Shown one piece after another: positions 56,038 to 61,781 of a stretch of DNA of 61,781 nucleotides. Source of the stretch: Sphingopyxis sp. (GTDB lineage Bacteria > Pseudomonadota > Alphaproteobacteria > Sphingomonadales > Sphingomonadaceae). The stretch covers positions 1 to 61,781 of the forward strand of contig JAGHZY010000026.1 in NCBI GenBank assembly GCA_017745175.1. The letters are read 5' to 3'. A program made the position numbers and the translations under genes. The notes under the pieces were generated by a model. That model saw nothing but the letters and a program-made list of their open reading frames with translations, was not told the origin of the DNA and made no database searches. Each line of letters begins with the position of its first letter. The stretch's first letter is position 1.

Positions 56038-57260
56038 AGCGGCAACACCGGTACGAGATCGCCGACATTTGCCGCGGGCGCATCGGCTGGTCGGCGTACC
56101 AGGCAGTCGGCCAAAGCAAGCATGGCCTGCCCCGACGCATCCTGGCGATCGCAGATCGCGGCGCCCTCGCCGGACAGGGATGCACACAGAAATGCCTCGC
56201 GCGGCCCATTCGCGGGGATCGGCCTCGTCGCGTGCCTGAGCTGCCAAGGCGACGCATCTGGTATCGCTGCTCCGGACAGGCCCGCGATCAGCTGTGCGAG
56301 GAACAGCGAGGCGACAGTAAAGGCCGCAGTCGGGTTTCCCGGTAGCCCGAGAACATGTGATCGCCCCAACCGACCATACCAGACCGGCTTGCCGGGTTTG
56401 ATGGCGACATCGGCAAAAGCGACTTCCAGCCCGAGCGATGCGAAAGCCGACCGCCCGAAATCGCGATCGCCGCGCGAGGCGCCGCCGATGACGACGACTA
56501 CGTCGGCGAAGGCCTCTTGTTGCGCTTCGGCAATTGCCTGCTCACTGTCGGGAAGTCGGAGCCTCGCCACGACGTCAGCACCTGCCAAGATACACATTTG
56601 CTCGATTGCGACGCTGAGACTGTCCGGGATCGCGTTCAGCATGCGCGTTGCACATCCCGGCGCTAGGATTTCGTCGCCGGTCGCGACCAGCAGGATATGC
56701 GGACGGCGCCATACTTCGACCTCGGAGCGGTCGGCGGCAGCCGCCACGACCAGCCGCGGCGGTGTTAGCCTTGTGCCTGCAGCAAGAAGTTCATCGCCCG
56801 CGAGAAAATCCGAACCGGCCTTCCGGATGTGCGGTTTGCCGAGCGGCCGAGCGTCCAGCGCCACGAGCTGGCCGCGATGCCGGCAATGTTCGATCATCAC
56901 GACGCGGTCGCTGCCGTGGGGAAGGCGCGCGCCTGTCATTACGCGCCAGGTTTCCCCTGCCGAGATTGCGCCCGGCTCGTTGCCGCCCGCGTAGCTCGTG
57001 CCCCTCGACCGCAAGAATGTGGTGCCGCCTTTCAGGTCGGCGTCGCGGACCGCATAGCCGTCCATGGCCGCGCAGTCGCGCCGCGGCGCGTCGATCCGGG
57101 CAAGCACCGGTGCAGCGAGGTAGCGCCCACCTGCATCGGCCAAGGACACGCTTTCCTTGTCGAGGGGACGGGCATGCGCGGCGAGGATCGCCAGTGCGCC
57201 GTCGAAATCGATCGAAGCGGTGCAGGCGTCGGCCGCCGCGACGGTTGCATGCTTACCCAT
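56031..57260 (-). CDS. moeA: Molybdopterin molybdotransferase MoeA
   Basis: A 409-residue enzyme that inserts molybdate into adenylated molybdopterin. The N-terminal half has RDCAAMDGYAVRDAD and GARLPHGSDRVVMIEH. The MoCF-biosynthesis fold has LLVATGDEI, PDS, VVVIGGASRGDRDF and LGLPGNPTAAF, all family marks. The ATG at 57260 overlaps the uroporphyrinogen methyltransferase gene by 8 nt. The enzyme should supply cofactor to NasA, encoded two genes upstream. Organisms often have a second moeA elsewhere; this one may be a nitrate-dedicated copy. Confidence 0.92.
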   Translation of the reverse strand: MGKHATVAAADACTASIDFDGALAILAAHARPLDKESVSLADAGGRYLAAPVLARIDAPRRDCAAMDGYAVRDADLKGGTTFLRSRGTSYAGGNEPGAISAGETWRVMTGARLPHGSDRVVMIEHCRHRGQLVALDARPLGKPHIRKAGSDFLAGDELLAAGTRLTPPRLVVAAAADRSEVEVWRRPHILLVATGDEILAPGCATRMLNAIPDSLSVAIEQMCILAGADVVARLRLPDSEQAIAEAQQEAFADVVVVIGGASRGDRDFGRSAFASLGLEVAFADVAIKPGKPVWYGRLGRSHVLGLPGNPTAAFTVASLFLAQLIAGLSGAAIPDASPWQLRHATRPIPANGPREAFLCASLSGEGAAICDRQDASGQAMLALADCLVRRPADAPAANVGDLVPVLPLC

Positions 57261-58038
57261 GCGACTGTCTCGCGTGCGTTTCCGAAATCGCGGGCGCGGC
57301 GATGCCATGTTCGACGGCTTCACCGACGAGGATAAGCGTTGGCGCATCCGCTGCGAACGACCGGGTCGCGAGCTCGAGCAGGTCCAGCCGCGTTGCCAGC
57401 CGGCGCTCGCTCGGGCCACTGACGTCGCAGGCGATCATCACCGGCATGTCTCCGCTCATGCCGGCGCGCATGAGTCCGCGCATGATGTCGCCAGCGGCGT
57501 CGCGCCCCATGTAGAAGGCGAGGGTCGACTCACCTTTGGCAAGCGAGGACCAGTCGATGTCGAGCGCCGCGCCGCGCCTGCTATGCGCGGTGACGAAGCG
57601 GACATCGCGGGCGACGCCGCGGAGCGTGAGCGAAATGCCGGCAGACGCCGCCGCCGCGCAGGCGGTCGTGATGCCCGGGCAGATGCGGGCAATATGCCCG
57701 GCTTTGCGCAAGGCAGAGAGTTCTTCGGTCGACCGGCCGAAGATCGACGGGTCGCCGCCTTTCAGGCGCACCACGCGCTTGCCGGCTGCAGCGGCGTCGA
57801 CCAGCATCGTGTCGATTGTGCGCTGGTCCTTCGAATGGCGGCCCGATCGTTTGCCGACGCTGACGCGCTCCGTTGCGTCGGGGATCAGGGCGAGCACAGC
57901 GTCGCCGACGAGCGCGTCGTAGAACACGATGTCGGCGCGCTCGATCAGCCGCACCGCCTTCATCGTCAGAAGCTCCGCGTCGCCGGGGCCGGCGCCGACG
58001 AGCCAGACCGTTCCGGGAGCGAAATCGTCAGGCCGCAT
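57253..58038 (-). CDS. cobA: Uroporphyrinogen-III C-methyltransferase
   Basis: A 261-residue SAM-dependent methyltransferase that makes precorrin-2, on the path to sirohaem. Motifs: WLVGAGPGDAELLT (12-25), VFYDALVG, RLKGGDPSIFGR (about 94-105), PGITTACAAAASAGISLT, and the late GDMPVMI. It lacks the dehydrogenase/ferrochelatase half of CysG, so completion to sirohaem must come from elsewhere. The gene overlaps nasA by 11 nt. Sirohaem is needed by NirB of this operon. Confidence 0.92.
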   Translation of the reverse strand: MRPDDFAPGTVWLVGAGPGDAELLTMKAVRLIERADIVFYDALVGDAVLALIPDATERVSVGKRSGRHSKDQRTIDTMLVDAAAAGKRVVRLKGGDPSIFGRSTEELSALRKAGHIARICPGITTACAAAASAGISLTLRGVARDVRFVTAHSRRGAALDIDWSSLAKGESTLAFYMGRDAAGDIMRGLMRAGMSGDMPVMIACDVSGPSERRLATRLDLLELATRSFAADAPTLILVGEAVEHGIAAPAISETHARQSHG

Positions 58039-60622
58039 TGCTGGTCTCCTCGATCAGGATGCGCGCGAGTGCGGGGCGGCAGGAGCCGCAGTTGGTTCCG
58101 GCGCCGAGCGCGCCGCCGATCGCGGCTACGTCGGCGAGTTTCTGGTCGCGGATCGCGGCAATGATCGTCTTCAGCCCGACGTCGAAGCAGACGCAGATCA
58201 CCGGGCCGCGATCGGCCTGGGCGCCCGGAGCACGGCCCGCGAGGAGCGTTGGCGGAACCTGTGGCGCGGATAGCTGCGCGATCAGCCAGTCGCGGGGCGG
58301 CAGTTCGCCGGTCTCGGTGACGAAGAGCGCACCGGTAAGGCGACCATTCGCGACGATAGCGATGCGCCTGGTGCCGCGTGCAATGTCCTGTGCCTCGATC
58401 CGTTCACCCTTTGGAAGCAGCGCTTCGATAGACTTGAGATCAGCATTGCCGGCAAGCTCCCACATGACTCCCGCCGGAACCGCGATGCGCGTCGCCCACA
58501 CGCAGCGCGGCGTGGCGGCAAGTTCGCGTGAGAGGAGCAGGAAACCCCGCCATTTCGTCATGACTGCGGCGATCGACGCCGGGGTGCGCTTGAACCCGGG
58601 CTGACCCGATACGGGGTCGACGAGCGGACGCGGCAGCAGCCCCGTGCGCCCGCCGCTTGCCGTGCGGTCGGTCCAGTGGATTGGCACGAACAATTCGCCG
58701 GGGCGCTGACCGGAGTGGAATTTGACGCGGTAAAGACTGTCGCCCTGCGGCGTTTCGACGCGTGCCAGGCTGCCGTCGGTGAGCCCGAGGCGGGAGCCCT
58801 CGTCGGGGTGAATCTCGACGAGCGGCTCCTCGCGGTGATGCGCGAGCTTCGGGGCGAGGCCGGTGCGTGTCATCGTGTGCCATTGATCGCGGTAGCGACC
58901 CGTGTTGAGCGTCAGCGGCCATCTGGCGAGCGGTTCGGGCAGCGGCTTCTGCGCGACGGGGACGAGCCGCGCGCGGCGGTCGTCGGTCGAAAAGCGGCCG
59001 TCGGCGAAGGGGTGGTCGCCGCCCCAGCGGAACGGGGTCATCGCGTCATAGGCGGCGGTCCCGCCCTGCGCGGCGCCGGGCAGCGTGAAGAGGCGCGCGC
59101 CGTCATTGTCGTAGGTCGAGAGGCGGCAATGTTCGCGCCAGATGTCGGCCGGGCGGTCGTAGGCGAAGGCGGTTTTCCAGCCCATCCGCCGGCCGATCTC
59201 CTTGACGATCCACCAGTCGGGCATCGCCTCGCCGGGGAGCGGGAAGAGCGCGCGCTGGCGGCTGATCGTGCGGTCGCTGTTGGTGACGGTACCGTCTTTT
59301 TCGCCCCATGCCGCGGCTGGCAGGCGGACATGCGCGAAGGCGCCGGTGTCGGTCTTTTCGATCACATCGCTGACGACGACGAAAGGGCAGGCGGCGAGCG
59401 CGTCGCGCACCGCATTGCCGTCGGGCATGGACACGGCGGGGTTGGTCGCCATGACCCACAGCGCCTTGATCCGTCCTTCGCCGATCGCGCGGAACATGTC
59501 GACGGCTTTGAGGCCCGGCTTCTCGGCCATCGTCGGGGCAGCCCAGAAACGCTGGACGCGGGCGCGGTTTTCGGGCGCGAAATCCATATGCGCGGCGAGC
59601 GTCGAGGCGAGCCCGCCGACCTCGCGCCCGCCCATCGCGTTAGGCTGGCCGGTAATCGAGAAGGGCGCCGCGCCGGGTTTCCCGATGCGCGCTGTTGCGA
59701 GGTGGAGGTTGGTGATCGCATTGACCTGGTCGGTGCCGGCGGTCGACTGGTTGATCCCCTGGCTGAACAGGGTGACGGTACGGGCGTTCGCCGCGAACAG
59801 TTCGTAGAAGCGCCTGAGGTCGGCGGCAGGCACGTCACACGTGCGCGCCACCGACCACAGATCGCTCCCCTCTCCAAGCTGGTCCCAATATTTGGTGGGA
59901 ACCGCGACGTGCGCGGCGAGATAATCCTCATCGACGACGCCCGCCTCGCGGCAATGCTGAAGCAGCCCATTCATCAGCGCGACGTCGCTGCCCGGACGGA
60001 CGGGCAAATGGAGGTCGGCTTCCTCGGCGGTCTCGGTGCGGCGCGGGTCGATGACGACGAGCTTCGCGCCTGCTTCGCAGCGCGCGCGGATGCGCTGATA
60101 GACGATCGGGTGGCACCAGGCGGTGTTCGATCCGACGAGGACGAACAGGTCGGCGGCGTCGAGATCGTCATAGGTCGCGGGGACGATGTCCTCGCCGAAC
60201 GCACGGGTGTGGCCGGCGACCGCGCTCGACATGCAGAGGCGCGAGTTGGTGTCGATGTTCGCGGTGCCGATGAAGCCCTTCATCAGCTTGTTGGCGACAT
60301 AATAGTCCTCGGTCAGAAGTTGCCCCGAGACGTAAAAGGCGACGCTGCCCGGACCGTGGCGCGCGATGGTCTCCTTGAACCGCTTCGCGACGAGATCGAG
60401 CGCCTTGTCCCAACTCGCTCGTTTGTTACCGATCATGGGCGCAAGCAGGCGGCCTTCGAGGCCGACTGTTTCGCCCAGATGCGTGCCCTTCGAACAGAGG
60501 CGGCCGCGGTTGGCAGGATGATCGGGATCGCCGGCGATCTCGACCGTTCGTTCGCTCTTTACCGTCGCGCGGATGCCGCAGCCGACGCCGCAATAGGCGC
60601 AGGTCGTGCGGACCGCGTCCAT
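58028..60622 (-). CDS. nasA: Assimilatory nitrate reductase, catalytic subunit with C-terminal BFD domain
   Basis: An 864-residue molybdenum bis-MGD enzyme reducing nitrate to nitrite in the cytoplasm. The N-terminal [4Fe-4S] ligands are C8, C11, C15 and C43 in TTCAYCGVGCG ... RGRLCSKG. Central blocks include NIDTNSRLCMSSAV, VLVGSNTAWCHPI and GQPNAMGGREVGG. The dinucleotide-binding C-terminal half has TLNTGRYRDQWHTMTRTG. A Fer2_BFD [2Fe-2S] domain ends the protein, with CVCFDV and GTNCGSC (about 808-850), as in Klebsiella-type NasA. The ATG overlaps the nirD stop (TGATG). No separate NasB electron donor is in view. Confidence 0.95.
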   Translation of the reverse strand: MDAVRTTCAYCGVGCGIRATVKSERTVEIAGDPDHPANRGRLCSKGTHLGETVGLEGRLLAPMIGNKRASWDKALDLVAKRFKETIARHGPGSVAFYVSGQLLTEDYYVANKLMKGFIGTANIDTNSRLCMSSAVAGHTRAFGEDIVPATYDDLDAADLFVLVGSNTAWCHPIVYQRIRARCEAGAKLVVIDPRRTETAEEADLHLPVRPGSDVALMNGLLQHCREAGVVDEDYLAAHVAVPTKYWDQLGEGSDLWSVARTCDVPAADLRRFYELFAANARTVTLFSQGINQSTAGTDQVNAITNLHLATARIGKPGAAPFSITGQPNAMGGREVGGLASTLAAHMDFAPENRARVQRFWAAPTMAEKPGLKAVDMFRAIGEGRIKALWVMATNPAVSMPDGNAVRDALAACPFVVVSDVIEKTDTGAFAHVRLPAAAWGEKDGTVTNSDRTISRQRALFPLPGEAMPDWWIVKEIGRRMGWKTAFAYDRPADIWREHCRLSTYDNDGARLFTLPGAAQGGTAAYDAMTPFRWGGDHPFADGRFSTDDRRARLVPVAQKPLPEPLARWPLTLNTGRYRDQWHTMTRTGLAPKLAHHREEPLVEIHPDEGSRLGLTDGSLARVETPQGDSLYRVKFHSGQRPGELFVPIHWTDRTASGGRTGLLPRPLVDPVSGQPGFKRTPASIAAVMTKWRGFLLLSRELAATPRCVWATRIAVPAGVMWELAGNADLKSIEALLPKGERIEAQDIARGTRRIAIVANGRLTGALFVTETGELPPRDWLIAQLSAPQVPPTLLAGRAPGAQADRGPVICVCFDVGLKTIIAAIRDQKLADVAAIGGALGAGTNCGSCRPALARILIEETSNAA

Positions 60623-60963
60623 CAGGCCGCGGCCTTCAATGTGCCCGCGCGGCAGATGAGGACGCGGCCGCCGTCGATCTTGACCGGCACGGTTGGGGTG
60701 CAGCCCTTGTCGTCGCCCAGTGCCTCGCCGCTCGACAGGCTGATCCGCCAATTGTGGAGCGGGCAGGCGACCGCGCCGCCATGGACGATGCCTTGCGACA
60801 GCCGTCCATGCTTGTGCGGGCAGCGGTCGAGCAGCGCGAACACCTTGCCTTCGGCGGTGCGGAAGACGGCGATGTCGTCGCCGCCATCGACTTGCACGGT
60901 GCGGCTGCCGCGCACGGGGATCTGGTCGACCCAGCCGATGTCGAGCCATTCGGCGGTGCTCAT
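60622..60963 (-). CDS. nirD: Nitrite reductase small subunit NirD with a Rieske motif
   Basis: A 113-residue small subunit of the NADH-dependent assimilatory nitrite reductase. It retains a full Rieske-type ligand set, C48-P-H50 and C67-P-L-H70, unlike the E. coli NirD, which lost it. The Rieske-like fold, with VFALLDRCPHKHG and ACPLHNWRISLSSG, fits. The start ATG overlaps the nirB stop (ATGA), and the stop overlaps the nasA start, so all three are coupled. Confidence 0.92.
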   Translation of the reverse strand: MSTAEWLDIGWVDQIPVRGSRTVQVDGGDDIAVFRTAEGKVFALLDRCPHKHGRLSQGIVHGGAVACPLHNWRISLSSGEALGDDKGCTPTVPVKIDGGRVLICRAGTLKAAA

Positions 60964-61781
60964 GCAAATTCTCCCTGCGGGATGAAGCGCGCCATCGGCG
61001 CATGATGCTCGGCCTCGGCACCCTCGGCGCGCTGCGCCCAGGGGTCGTCCTGCGAAAAGCTCTGCGAATAAAGGAAGCGGGCGCGCAGTGCCTCGCGGCC
61101 CGGCTCGTCGTCGACGATGCGCGCGACGATATGCGCGAGTCCGACGCGCTCGATCCATGGCGCGGTGCGTTCGAGGTATCGCGCTTCTTCGCGGTAGAGC
61201 TGAATGAAGGCAGCGCAATAATCCATCGCCTCCTGCTCGGTCGCGACCTTGCAGAGCAGGTCGGTGGCGCGCACATGGATCCCGCCATTGCCACCGACGT
61301 GCAGTTCGTAGCCGCTGTCGACGCAGACGACGCCGAAATCCTTGATCGTCGCCTCGGCGCAGTTACGCGGGCAGCCCGACACCGCGATCTTGAACTTGTG
61401 CGGCATCCAGCTGCCCCAGCTCATCCGTTCGAGCTTGACGCCGAGCCCGGTCGAATCCTGCGTGCCGAAGCGGCACCATTCGGAGCCGACGCAGGTCTTC
61501 ACGGTGCGCAGCGCCTTGCCGTAAGCGTGGCCCGAGACCATGCCCGCGGCATTGAGATCGGCCCAGACCGCGGGCAAATCCTCCTTCTTGATCCCGAAGA
61601 TGTCGAGCCGCTGGCCGCCGGTGACCTTGACCATCGGCGCGTTGTACTTTTCGACGACGTCGGCGATCGCGCGCAGCTCGGTCGGGTTGGTCAGCCCGCC
61701 CCACATGCGCGGCACGACCGAATAAGTACCGTCCTTCTGGATATTGGCATGGAGGCGCTCGTTGACGAAACGGCTCTGCTG
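60960..61781 (-). CDS. nirB: Assimilatory nitrite reductase large subunit NirB (partial, 5' end beyond window)
   Basis: The last 273 residues of the large subunit of NADH-nitrite reductase; the frame runs open to the right edge of the window. It carries the sirohaem/[4Fe-4S] ligands TCVGSEWC and SGCPRNCAEA, and RFVNERLHANIQKDGTYS at the window edge. The N-terminal FAD/NADH and BFD domains are expected outside. It reduces nitrite to ammonium with NirD and heads the operon as seen. Confidence 0.95.
   Translation of the reverse strand, partial: QQSRFVNERLHANIQKDGTYSVVPRMWGGLTNPTELRAIADVVEKYNAPMVKVTGGQRLDIFGIKKEDLPAVWADLNAAGMVSGHAYGKALRTVKTCVGSEWCRFGTQDSTGLGVKLERMSWGSWMPHKFKIAVSGCPRNCAEATIKDFGVVCVDSGYELHVGGNGGIHVRATDLLCKVATEQEAMDYCAAFIQLYREEARYLERTAPWIERVGLAHIVARIVDDEPGREALRARFLYSQSFSQDDPWAQRAEGAEAEHHAPMARFIPQGEFA

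Overview
The window is about 62 kb of high-GC DNA from a Gram-negative alphaproteobacterium. It has many TonB-dependent receptors (TBDRs), dense leftward operons joined by ATGA/GTGA overlaps, an alphaproteobacterial-style gyrB, and REP-like GGATCCCGGATCAAGTCCGGG elements. Together these suggest Sphingomonadales, perhaps Sphingopyxis. There is no rRNA or other phylogenetic marker to settle the genus. I found no CRISPR array, complete tRNA or complete insertion sequence.

Layout. (1) 165-5934: two paralogous TBDRs, both leftward, separated by a strong terminator. (2) 6085-10436: a DNA-repair pair (PdeM phosphoesterase and Lhr-like helicase) flanking a two-DTG retropepsin, followed by an inverted pair of REP-like elements. 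(3) 10640-12942: a translationally coupled VOC/ArsR/SRPBCC operon with a candidate operator, divergent from a glutaminase. (4) 12946-17093: RlpA-like protein, gyrB and two small lipoproteins. (5) 17097-23892: the DUF4129-DUF4350-MoxR-DUF58-SpoIIM-RDD membrane operon, with a nitroreductase at its end. (6) 24059-27309: a fused alpha/beta thiamine-diphosphate dehydrogenase E1 coupled to a malonyltransferase-like protein. (7) 27479-35723: an iron-acquisition region with a FixJ-like regulator that has a degenerate receiver, two siderophore-type TBDRs, a DUF4198 protein, and a DUF3649-PepSY-DUF3325 inner-membrane unit. Four 19-bp sequences of related design lie in its promoters. (8) 36106-38971: another TBDR, a broken phoD-like gene, an integrase N-terminal fragment and a possible tRNA-end attachment site, which I read as the scar of a past integration or deletion. 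(9) 39596-55225: one giant autotransporter of about 5,209 residues, a quarter of the window. (10) 55564-61781: a leftward nitrate-assimilation operon (nirB partial, nirD, nasA, uroporphyrinogen methyltransferase, moeA, and a terminal unknown ORF).

How the parts work together. The nitrate operon contains the enzymes and also makers of their cofactors: the siroheme precursor for NirB and molybdopterin for NasA. The iron region pairs outer-membrane receptors with periplasmic and inner-membrane helpers. The most unusual object is the autotransporter. It mixes at least 25 beta-strand repeats, five copies of a large linker module, two islands of a second repeat family, and two cysteine pairs each 19 residues apart, suggesting that it grew by internal duplication.
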